NCBI GenBank assembly: GCA_030377865.1
Contig: JAUCGA010000044.1
Location: forward strand, 1-42,191
DNA: 42,191 bases
Direction of reading: 5' to 3'
DNA from: Anaerolineales bacterium HSG25
GTDB taxonomy: Bacteria > Chloroflexota > Anaerolineae > 4572-78 > J111
Shown here: positions 31,901 through 38,940 of the stretch, piece by piece
How positions within the stretch are numbered: the stretch's first letter is position 1
Layout of the letters: each line of letters starts with the position of its first letter
Translations under genes and position numbers: made by a program
The notes under the pieces: model-generated
The model's database searches: none
Seen by the model: the letters and a program-made list of their open reading frames with translations, nothing else
What the model was told of the DNA's origin: nothing

Positions 31901-31941
31901 CTAAAAATTACGGGTGTCAAGTCAAGTTACCCGTTTTATAA

Positions 31942-32069
31942 GGACTGTTCAGTTCTCCATCTTGTCACGCTACAAGCGTGACCTACACGGTTTCATCTTC
32001 AGCAAAATTACTGTAGGTGACGCTTGTAGCGTCACGATTATGCCCATATAGATTAGAACTGAACAGCCC
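31942..32069. repeat. Repeat family F, copy 2 (complete)
   Basis: Terminal inverted repeats GGACTGTTCAGTTCT and AGAACTGAACAGCC, with the two inner hairpins GTCACGCTACAAGCGTGAC and GTGACGCTTGTAGCGTCAC. These inner hairpins are nearly inverse copies of one another. Copy 1 is at 16417-16482. Confidence 0.85.
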
Positions 32070-32192
32070 TTCCCGTTTTATAAGCCGCGCAGAGAAAATT
32101 CAACATGTCAATTGCTTGGCAAGAGCTAGGCTTTAGAGTAAAATCTATGAAACTAATCGACTAAATTGCTAGATTTCAAAACATGACCTTCA

Positions 32193-32250
32193 AGGAACTT
32201 CGTACCTTGGAGGTCGCAGACTTCCTTCACCTTCGAGGTACGAAGTTCCT
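32193..32250. repeat. Palindrome with 15-bp perfect arms
   Basis: AGGAACTTCGTACCT and AGGTACGAAGTTCCT flank 28 bp. It lies 88 bp before the thioredoxin-TPR gene. Confidence 0.75.
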
Positions 32251-32337
32251 CATTCGCCCGTTGGTGGTTCGGGGAGGTGTTTGAAATGAAACTTCACAAG
32301 ACTTAATTCACAATGTACTACCTATCAGGAGATATTT

Positions 32338-33210
32338 ATGAGCGAAACGGTATCACCCTCACCATATATTATTGATGTGACTGACCAATCCTTTACTACA
32401 GACGTACTCGAAAAATCGAAAACAGTTCCGGTTGTGGTTGATTTTTGGGCTGAATGGTGTGGCCCATGTCGAGCATTGGGGCCAGTGCTTGAGCGATTGA
32501 CCAGTGAGTCTAAAGGGGCATTTATCCTCGCCAAAGTAGACGTAGACCAGAATCAGCAAATAGCCCATCAATTTCATATTCAGGGCATCCCTGCGGTAAA
32601 AGCTTTTTATAACGGCCAAGTTGTTGGCGAATTTACCGGCGCACAACCTGAGCCAAAGGTGCGTGAATTTCTGCAAAATCTGCTTCCCAGCCAAGCTGAT
32701 GCTTATGCTAAACAGGCTTACGAATGGGAAGTTAGTGGGAAGTTGATGATGGCCGAGGCAAACTATCGTGGCGCATTAGAAGAAGATCCAAAACATCTCC
32801 ATGCTATGGTTGGTTTGGGGCGAGTACTATTGCAACAAGGCAAAACAGAGGAGGGGATCACCTTGTTACAGCGCATTCCTTCCGGTGGGCAAGAACGGCA
32901 GGCCGCAGATGCACTCATCGCCACGGCTCAATTTATGAGTGAAGCTACCGGACAAGATGAAGCCGCCCTACGAGCCAACCTAAATACCGCCCCGAATGAT
33001 GTGCCAACACACTATAGTTTAGCATGTTTACTCGCAACACAAGAAAACTATCAAGAAGCATTTGACCATTTTCTTGAGGTGATTCGGCGTGATCGAGCCT
33101 ATAAAGATGATGCGGCTCGGAAAGCCATGTTGGCCTTGTTTACCATTTTGGGTGAGGGGCATGACTTAAGTAAAAGCTATCGCCGTAAATTGGCAAACGC
33201 TTTATTTTAG
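32338..33210 (+). CDS. Thioredoxin-TPR fusion, CnoX/YbbN-like co-chaperone
   Basis: This 290-aa protein has an N-terminal thioredoxin domain (about 8-110) with WCGPC at about residues 41-45 and cis-Pro in IQGIPAVKAF. Helical TPR-like repeats follow (about 115-290: ANYRGALEEDPKHLHAMVGL and ALRANLNTAPNDVPTHYSLA). The order and length match CnoX (YbbN) of E. coli (284 aa), which protects substrates of GroEL and DnaK from oxidation. E. coli CnoX has SxxC, whereas both cysteines are present here, so the redox activity may be retained. AGGAG precedes the ATG. No groEL or dnaK is nearby. Confidence 0.9.
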   Translation: MSETVSPSPYIIDVTDQSFTTDVLEKSKTVPVVVDFWAEWCGPCRALGPVLERLTSESKGAFILAKVDVDQNQQIAHQFHIQGIPAVKAFYNGQVVGEFTGAQPEPKVREFLQNLLPSQADAYAKQAYEWEVSGKLMMAEANYRGALEEDPKHLHAMVGLGRVLLQQGKTEEGITLLQRIPSGGQERQAADALIATAQFMSEATGQDEAALRANLNTAPNDVPTHYSLACLLATQENYQEAFDHFLEVIRRDRAYKDDAARKAMLALFTILGEGHDLSKSYRRKLANALF

Positions 33211-33364
33211 ACAGTCCTGTACTTCCCGTAGTTTGGGCGTATAGGAAGCGCATCGCGGACAATCACTTGCCGCCGAGTTTGCGTGTACGATGCGTCAAGC
33301 AAAACGATGCTTAAGGCGGTATAATAGCCGTACCATAAAGAAAACAACTTCTCTCCTTTTTGAT

Positions 33365-33398
33365 AAAGCGGTCACGTCTGGGCAACGTGGCCGCTTTT
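33365..33398. terminator. Terminator hairpin between the CnoX-like and DinG genes
   Basis: AAAGCGGTCACGT and ACGTGGCCGCTTT (one mismatch) with loop CTGGGCA and a T-run. It is 155 bp after the CnoX-like stop codon. The 313-bp gap 33211-33523 holds no other recognisable feature; a weak upstream dyad (CGCATCG / CGATGCG) is at 33250-33294. Confidence 0.75.
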
Positions 33399-33523
33399 GA
33401 TTCCCACATTTTTATCCCCACAACAGCCCGTCTAATTTGCTAGAGTCGCCCCCATCTGGTAAAGTCCTAAACCGTGACTAGCTGTATCTTCGTCGCAAAT
33501 CTTTATATAAAAGTGAACCCATT

Positions 33524-36328
33524 TTGCCCCGACAATATATAGCCTTAGATATAGAAACAACTGGACTTAGTCCAGAACGAGATGCAATCATTGAGATTGG
33601 AGCCGTCCGTTTTATGGGCGACCAAGTATTAGATAGTTTTGAGACCCTTATCAACCCCGGACGACCAATTCCCCACGGTATTCAACAACTAACAGGCATC
33701 AAACCAACTGATGTGACCGATGCACCCGTCATGTACGAAGTGGAGCCCAAACTGCGAGACTTTGTGCAGGATGACCCCATCGTTGGACATAACATTCAGT
33801 TCGACCTTGGTTTTTTGCGTGAGGAGGGGCTGTTTTATGACCATGTCAGCCTCGACACCTTTGAAATCGCTAGTATCCTTCTGCCTTATGCCAATCGGTA
33901 TAGCTTGGGCAATTTGTTGACCTACCTAGAGGTTGATTTGCCCGATGATGGGCAAGCTCATCGCGCTTTATACGATTCTAAGATCACCCACATGTTATTT
34001 ATGGCTTTAACCGAACGAGCCAAAGCCGTCGATCCGGTAACGATTTTGGAACTGGTACGGTTGGCTAAACAAGCCAAAGAGCCGTGGGCCTTACAAGAGT
34101 TTTTTGAGGATATAGGCCACAGTCAAACTACCGAGCCAAGTAAACATACGAGCATGCCTTTTCGGGGTGGGGACGATTACGAACCCGACCGGGTTCTCAA
34201 ACCAAATGAGAATCGACGATCTATTAGCGTACCATATCTTACTCGAGTATTGCGGAAAAATGGATTATTTGGCAAGGCATTTACTGGTTACGAACATCGT
34301 CCGCAACAAATTGACATGTTGGTCGAGGTGACGGTCGCATTTAATGAAGGAGAACATCTGATTATCGAAGCCGGAACCGGAACTGGCAAATCGGTGGCTT
34401 ACCTGCTTCCAGCGATTCATTGGGCTGTCAAAAATGGAGAGCGGGTAGTCGTATCCACCAACACCCTCAACTTGCAAGACCAACTGCTAAACAAAGATGT
34501 TCCGACGTTACAACAGATTTTGCCGACTAAATTTAAGGCCGTTTCTCTCAAAGGGCGGAGCAACTATGTTTGTCCTAAACGAGTTCAGATGTTTCAGGGC
34601 AAGGGGGGCTACAGCCTGCATGAGCTACGGCTCATCAGTAAGATTTTAGTTTGGTTGCCCCAAACAAAAACCGGAGAAAAAGAGGAACTGTTCATCCCCA
34701 GTCGAGCCGAGCAAGCTTTATGGTGGCAGGTAGCCTCAGATGGACATGTCTGTAATTCGCGCAGTTGCACACCGGATAACTGTTTTTATGCTCGGGCTAA
34801 GTCAGAGGCGGAATCGGCGCATATCATCATTGTTAACCATGCCCTGTTACTGGCCGATGTAGCCGTCGAGGGGCGAGTGATTCCCGAATATGACTATCTA
34901 GTGATTGACGAGGCGCATCATCTGGAAGATAGCATCACCAATCAGCTAAGTTTTGAGGCCGACCAACAGATATTGGAGCAACTTTTGCAAGAACTAAGCC
35001 AACCTTCTCGAAACGAAGACCGGTTTACTGGTTTTATTCAAGAAGTGCTGAGTCAGGCTCAAAAAATTGCTCCCGAAAAGGTTCGAAAGACCTTATTTCA
35101 ACTTGGCAAGGACAGCCACGAGTCGGTTTCAAAGTCGCAACGGGCCGTTCATCAACTGTTCCGTACAATTGACGGGTTTGCCGGAGAGTTTGCCCGCCCC
35201 GGCCAATACAGCCAAAAAATTCGACTGACTGCTCCAACCCGCGAAAAACATACATGGTCAAAGGTTGAACAAAGTTGGGATAACACATCTGCATGTTTGA
35301 AGAAAACAGCGCAGATATTGAGCAAAATCAACACCTTGTTGGTTGAGTTGGAGAATCATAATCTGTTCAATTGGGAGGAGTACGTTGCTCGGTGTGGCTT
35401 ATATCGTAGTAATTTGGATGAATTTCGAGCCAAAATGCACATCGTCATCAGTGAACCGAATGAACAAAGTATTTTTTGGGTTCAGCAAGAGATAAAAAAC
35501 GATAACTGCTCGCTCCATTTAGCACCGCTCCATGTTGGCGACCTGTTCCATGAGCATCTACTCGAACCGAAGGAGAGCATTATCCTAACTTCGGCCACCA
35601 TTCGTACGAATAATTCGTTTAGCTATTATCAAGACCGTCTCCATCTGGGCAATGTCAAACAAGCTGAGGTCGGCTCTCCATTTGATTATCGGCAAAACAC
35701 GTTGGTCTATATTCCGGTTGATATTCCGTTGCCAAACTCACAAAACTATTTACAGGTTTTGAGTGACAGTATCATCGACCTAGCAACAAAGATTGATGGG
35801 CGAATATTGGTACTGTTTACGGCCTACACTCAACTGAAAAACGTGGCAAAAATTGTCAGAAAACCACTTGGCGAGGCAGGGATATTGACCTTTCAGCAGG
35901 GTACAGGGGCTAGTCGGCGACAGTTGATTGATAACTTTAAGCATGCCGAAAAGGCGATTCTGCTTGGTACACGCTCATTTTGGGAGGGGGTAGATATTCC
36001 CGGCCCAGATTTAAGCTGTGTCATTATCAGCAAAATCCCATTTGCGGTTCCGACTGACCCGGTTGTCTCGGCTCGGTCAGAAACTTTTAACAATGCCTTT
36101 TCCCAATATTCAGTGCCAGTGGCAATATTAAGTTTTAGGCAGGGGTTTGGTCGCTTAAATCGAACAAAAACCGACCGTGGTGTTGTCGTCATTTTTGATA
36201 ATCGAGTAATCAGTAAAAGTTATGGGCAGGAATTTATTAACTCGTTGCCCAACGCAACCCAACATCGAGGGCCATTGATTGATCTGCCCGACATGGCTCA
36301 ACAATGGATTGATAACAAACAAGAATAA
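33524..36328 (+). CDS. dinG: DinG-type helicase with N-terminal DEDD exonuclease domain
   Basis: This 934-aa protein has an epsilon-like 3'-5' exonuclease domain (1-170: IALDIETTGL, GHNIQFDLGFL, AHRALYDSKIT) fused to an XPD/DinG superfamily 2 helicase. Walker A is EAGTGTGKS (about 280), the box II is VIDEAHHLED (about 460), and later motifs are ILTSATI, LLGTRSFWEGVDIPG and FRQGFGRLNRTKTDRG. Four cysteines (NYVCPKR, HVCNSRSC and DNCF) between Walker A and box II fit the iron-sulfur cluster of the family. It unwinds DNA (5'-3' in the family) with a nuclease option, as in Firmicutes DinG. The TTG start gives MPRQYIALDIETTG, just before the exonuclease motif; there is no clear Shine-Dalgarno. efp follows by 16 bp. 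Confidence 0.92.
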   Translation: MPRQYIALDIETTGLSPERDAIIEIGAVRFMGDQVLDSFETLINPGRPIPHGIQQLTGIKPTDVTDAPVMYEVEPKLRDFVQDDPIVGHNIQFDLGFLREEGLFYDHVSLDTFEIASILLPYANRYSLGNLLTYLEVDLPDDGQAHRALYDSKITHMLFMALTERAKAVDPVTILELVRLAKQAKEPWALQEFFEDIGHSQTTEPSKHTSMPFRGGDDYEPDRVLKPNENRRSISVPYLTRVLRKNGLFGKAFTGYEHRPQQIDMLVEVTVAFNEGEHLIIEAGTGTGKSVAYLLPAIHWAVKNGERVVVSTNTLNLQDQLLNKDVPTLQQILPTKFKAVSLKGRSNYVCPKRVQMFQGKGGYSLHELRLISKILVWLPQTKTGEKEELFIPSRAEQALWWQVASDGHVCNSRSCTPDNCFYARAKSEAESAHIIIVNHALLLADVAVEGRVIPEYDYLVIDEAHHLEDSITNQLSFEADQQILEQLLQELSQPSRNEDRFTGFIQEVLSQAQKIAPEKVRKTLFQLGKDSHESVSKSQRAVHQLFRTIDGFAGEFARPGQYSQKIRLTAPTREKHTWSKVEQSWDNTSACLKKTAQILSKINTLLVELENHNLFNWEEYVARCGLYRSNLDEFRAKMHIVISEPNEQSIFWVQQEIKNDNCSLHLAPLHVGDLFHEHLLEPKESIILTSATIRTNNSFSYYQDRLHLGNVKQAEVGSPFDYRQNTLVYIPVDIPLPNSQNYLQVLSDSIIDLATKIDGRILVLFTAYTQLKNVAKIVRKPLGEAGILTFQQGTGASRRQLIDNFKHAEKAILLGTRSFWEGVDIPGPDLSCVIISKIPFAVPTDPVVSARSETFNNAFSQYSVPVAILSFRQGFGRLNRTKTDRGVVVIFDNRVISKSYGQEFINSLPNATQHRGPLIDLPDMAQQWIDNKQE

Positions 36329-36344
36329 ACATAGGAGTAAAACC

Positions 36345-36902
36345 ATGATTGAAGCAAATGAATTACGTAAAGGGACAACCTTTACCCATAACGATGAATT
36401 GTTTAAGGTGCTTGACTACAGTCATAACAAAACCGCTCGTGGCAGTGCTACCGTTCGGGTTAAGGTCAGAAATATTATCACCGGTTCAACGATTGAAAAA
36501 ACGTTTAATGGTGACAAACGAGTAAAGGATATTTCTTTAGAACATCGTGAGGCTGAATACCTGTATAGTGATGGACAACTATACTACTTTATGGATCTTG
36601 AAACCTACGAGCAACCTGCGATTGGAGCCGATTTACTAGAGGATATTATCCCGTTTCTTAAAGAAAATATGAAGGTCAAAATCTCTACTTATCAAGATAA
36701 ACCTGTTGATATTGAGATTCCGATTACCGTGGAGTTGGAAGTCACCCATACCGAACCGGGTTATGCGGGCGATACTACCGGCGGCGCTACCAAACCAGCC
36801 ACATTAGCCACAGGGCTAGAGATTAAGGTACCTCTGTTTATTAATATTGGTGATGTTGTCCGAGTTAAGACTAGTACTGGAGACTATATTACCCGCGTAT
36901 AA
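36345..36902 (+). CDS. efp: Translation elongation factor P
   Basis: This 185-aa protein has the three beta-barrel domains of EF-P: KOW-like N-terminus (MIEANELRKGTTFTHNDELF), OB domain with YYFMDLETYEQPAI, and C-terminal GYAGDTTGGATKPATLATG and VPLFINIGDVVRVKTSTGDY. EF-P relieves ribosome stalling at poly-proline stretches, which would suit a genome with Thr/Pro-linker proteins. The tip loop reads NKTARGSA, with Arg where E. coli has the beta-lysylated Lys34 (KPGKG), so the E. coli modification pathway is not expected. AGGAG is 7 nt before ATG 36345, chosen over the in-frame upstream ATG 36279, which lies in the DinG gene. Confidence 0.96.
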   Translation: MIEANELRKGTTFTHNDELFKVLDYSHNKTARGSATVRVKVRNIITGSTIEKTFNGDKRVKDISLEHREAEYLYSDGQLYYFMDLETYEQPAIGADLLEDIIPFLKENMKVKISTYQDKPVDIEIPITVELEVTHTEPGYAGDTTGGATKPATLATGLEIKVPLFINIGDVVRVKTSTGDYITRV

Positions 36903-36956
36903 CGAGTTGGGCAGTTCCAACTTTTAAATTCTCCCAAACTGATTAAATTCTCTATG

Positions 36957-37032
36957 TCATTCCCGCATGCTTTTAGCGGGAATCCACATTCTGCATACAA
37001 ATGGATGCCCGATAACAACATTCGGGAATGAC
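36957..37032 (+). repeat. Repeat family C, inner module only (variant)
   Basis: TGTCATTCCCGCATGC, GCGGGAAT, GGATGCCCGATAAC and CATTCGGGAATGACA follow the order of the inside of family C, but the TACAGGACAAAAA ends are missing. So the inner module occurs without the ends. The gap 36903-37419 is fully described by this repeat, a palindrome, a terminator and element C. Confidence 0.8.
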
Positions 37033-37086
37033 ATTTGGGAGGTTTATTTTCTTGGAATTGCCTAAGAGGAATGGAAGCCTAGACCG

Positions 37087-37125
37087 TCCAGACCTGACAG
37101 GTTTCGGAAACCTGTCAGGTCTGGG
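37087..37125. repeat. Palindrome CCAGACCTGACAGG type
   Basis: CCAGACCTGACAGGTTTC and AAACCTGTCAGGTCTGG with a 1-2-nt loop. An ordinary type of dispersed hairpin; it also lies after efp and may act on its transcript end. Confidence 0.75.
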
Positions 37126-37205
37126 CCTCCTCCGGTAAAGCAATGGCTAAACCCATTGCACTCCGTAACTAGCGGATCATTTGCGCCGCCTTGTACTAGA
37201 TGCAC

Positions 37206-37243
37206 AAAACCACCGGCTCAGTACAATGAGTCGGTGGTTTTTA
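37206..37243 (+). terminator. Terminator-like hairpin upstream of element C
   Basis: AAAACCACCG-G-CTCA and TGAG-T-CGGTGGTTTT with loop GTACAA, followed by TTTATTT. It is probably the end of the dinG-efp transcript, with the palindrome insertions between. Confidence 0.8.
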
Positions 37244-37254
37244 TTTGCAACTCT

Positions 37255-37397
37255 GTACCGGACAAAAACAAAAACTAGCCAGATTGAATGGAAATGTCAT
37301 GCCCGAATGTAGTTATCGGGCATCCATTATCCATAGATTCCCGCTAAAAGCGTGCGGGAATGACACCATTATCCTTACCAAAATTTTTTGTCCTGTA
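37255..37397 (-). repeat. Repeat family C, copy 2 (inverted)
   Basis: GTACCGGACAAAAAC to TTTTTTGTCCTGTA; reverse complement of 9501-9643 with six differences by eye over 143 bp. It lies directly upstream of the propeller protein gene, ending 22 bp before its start, and places an in-frame extra ATG (37360) in the repeat. Confidence 0.92.
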
Positions 37398-37419
37398 CTT
37401 AGATTTGCAAGAGGTAATT

Positions 37420-38781
37420 ATGCCCCAACCAACAATTATATGCCCCCAATGCTTGACCCCGCTTCACACCGACTCATGCTCAAACTGTGGCTGGCACAAC
37501 TCACCCCAAACCGGCCAAATCGGTCAGATTGCATGGCAGGTGTCACTCAATCAACGCTTGCCCAAGGGCGGCTGTCGATTGGTGACATGGCAAAATATGC
37601 TCTACCTGCACACCGAGCAAACCGTTATCGGGCTGAACACGACCACTCGTGCCGAAACATGGCGCTATCAGGTTGAACCGTCCCACCAGATTCATAGCCT
37701 GCTAGTGTGGAGAGACTGGCTGTTGGTGGTGCTGAACGATGCCGGAAATGACCTGCTCAACCAGAAACCGGCCATGTTGTTGGCCCTGTCAACCAAAACG
37801 GGCGTGGTGCAGTGGCAGATTGAACTCGACGGAAGCGCCCTGTCTGAACCCACCATCCATGCTGACGTAGCCTACCTAACCAGCGACACCAACAAACTGT
37901 ACAGTATCGATGGGAGCGCAGACATTGGGAGCGCAGGCAGACTGCCTGCCACCGCCCCTCATAGCATCCCTCTTTCCCCCGACTGGTCATGGGGGCCGGG
38001 CGCACCGGTCATCAGCAATACCGGCCTGATTATACCAACCTGCCGTACCAATCAACTGATGGCCTTTGAGCTAAATAGCGGCAAACTGGTCTGGCGATTC
38101 TCGGCAGGTAACTGGTTTCCGCATGCCCCACTGGTGGCTGAAAACACGCTCTACATCCGATGTTGGGATAAGCATGTTTACGCTCTCGACATCACCACCG
38201 GACAGCCTCGCTGGCATTACAAAGCACCCCGTGACATCTCGGCTGACCTGTGTCTGCATGGGAATTATCTGTATGTTGGAGTCAAGGATTACGAGCCGAA
38301 CCGTCAGCGCGCCTATGCGTTACACACTCTCAACCGTCATAGCGGCGAACTGCTCAATCGTCATGCCGTGGTCGGAACGATCACCGCTCGCCCCATTGCC
38401 ACCAAAACGGGGGTCTGGGTAGCGACGCAACTCCACACCCGTAAGGTCGCCAGCCAAGGCAATCTCTATCAGTTTGACCCGACCGGCCAGAAATCGCTAC
38501 AACCACCCCAAACCATCCCCGAACGGTTTCAGAGTGACCTGCTACTGACCGACTCATGGTTACTGGCAGGCACTCGGTCAGGTACATTTTATGCGGTCTA
38601 CTGGCCCTCGGCCAAAACCGTTGCGCCGCCCCAACCTAAAACGGCCCACCCCATGCCCTCTGTAAAAAAGCTGGTCTTAGCCGACCAGTGCCCGAGTTGT
38701 CAGCATGCTTTAACCGGACTGTGGCAACGGTATCCACGGGGGCAGTATTGTCCCCATTGTGGGGTGGGGTGTCTGGTTTAG
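37420..38781 (+). CDS. PQQ-like beta-propeller protein flanked by zinc ribbons
   Basis: This 453-aa protein has an N-terminal zinc ribbon (CPQC ... CSNC, residues 7-24), seven or so propeller blades with PQQ-like repeats (e.g. LYLHTEQTVIGLNTTTRAET, LMAFELNSGKLVWRFSAG and VYALDITTGQPRWHYKAPRD), and a C-terminal zinc ribbon (CPSC ... CPHC). There is no signal peptide, so it is probably cytoplasmic. The ATG at 37420 with GAGGT upstream is preferred to ATG 37360, which lies in repeat C. At 37916-37950 the coding DNA holds a perfect palindrome (GCAGGCAG-A-CTGCCTGC) preceded by a duplicated GGGAGCGCAG, likely an in-frame repeat insertion. The kinase gene follows, so a signalling or scaffold role is plausible. 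Confidence 0.83.
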   Translation: MPQPTIICPQCLTPLHTDSCSNCGWHNSPQTGQIGQIAWQVSLNQRLPKGGCRLVTWQNMLYLHTEQTVIGLNTTTRAETWRYQVEPSHQIHSLLVWRDWLLVVLNDAGNDLLNQKPAMLLALSTKTGVVQWQIELDGSALSEPTIHADVAYLTSDTNKLYSIDGSADIGSAGRLPATAPHSIPLSPDWSWGPGAPVISNTGLIIPTCRTNQLMAFELNSGKLVWRFSAGNWFPHAPLVAENTLYIRCWDKHVYALDITTGQPRWHYKAPRDISADLCLHGNYLYVGVKDYEPNRQRAYALHTLNRHSGELLNRHAVVGTITARPIATKTGVWVATQLHTRKVASQGNLYQFDPTGQKSLQPPQTIPERFQSDLLLTDSWLLAGTRSGTFYAVYWPSAKTVAPPQPKTAHPMPSVKKLVLADQCPSCQHALTGLWQRYPRGQYCPHCGVGCLV

Positions 38782-38790
38782 GGGTACGCA

Positions 38791-38857
38791 CGGAGTGCAA
38801 AAGCATCTTGCTTTTGCCAGAAACAACCATGCAAAAGCAAGATGCTTTTGCACTCCG
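38791..38857. repeat. Repeat family E, copy 2
   Basis: 27-bp arms CGGAGTGCAAAAGCATCTTG... and their complement, with a different loop (13 nt). Same arms as 10023-10089, but without the TGTTCGGCAATA ends of that element. It lies between the propeller and kinase genes. Confidence 0.88.
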
Positions 38858-38905
38858 TAGCCATCAGCCGTTGCACTCCGTGAGTCTCCCACCAATAACT
38901 AACGA

Positions 38906-38934
38906 TTGCCCAATCTCCCCAAATACGGTACAAT
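38906..38934 (+). promoter_or_regulatory. Leaderless-type promoter of the Ser/Thr kinase gene
   Basis: TTGCCC (38906-38911), 17-bp spacer, TACAAT (38929-38934), then 6 nt to ATG 38941. The expected transcription start is at the ATG itself, with no Shine-Dalgarno, as in the glycoside hydrolase gene. Confidence 0.6.
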
Positions 38935-38940
38935 TTAGGT

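Noticed and set aside
3081..32069. Dispersed palindromic repeats as CRISPR or tRNA-like elements
   Set aside because: Spacing is irregular, there are no spacers and no cas genes, and no cloverleaf with TTCGA arm was found.
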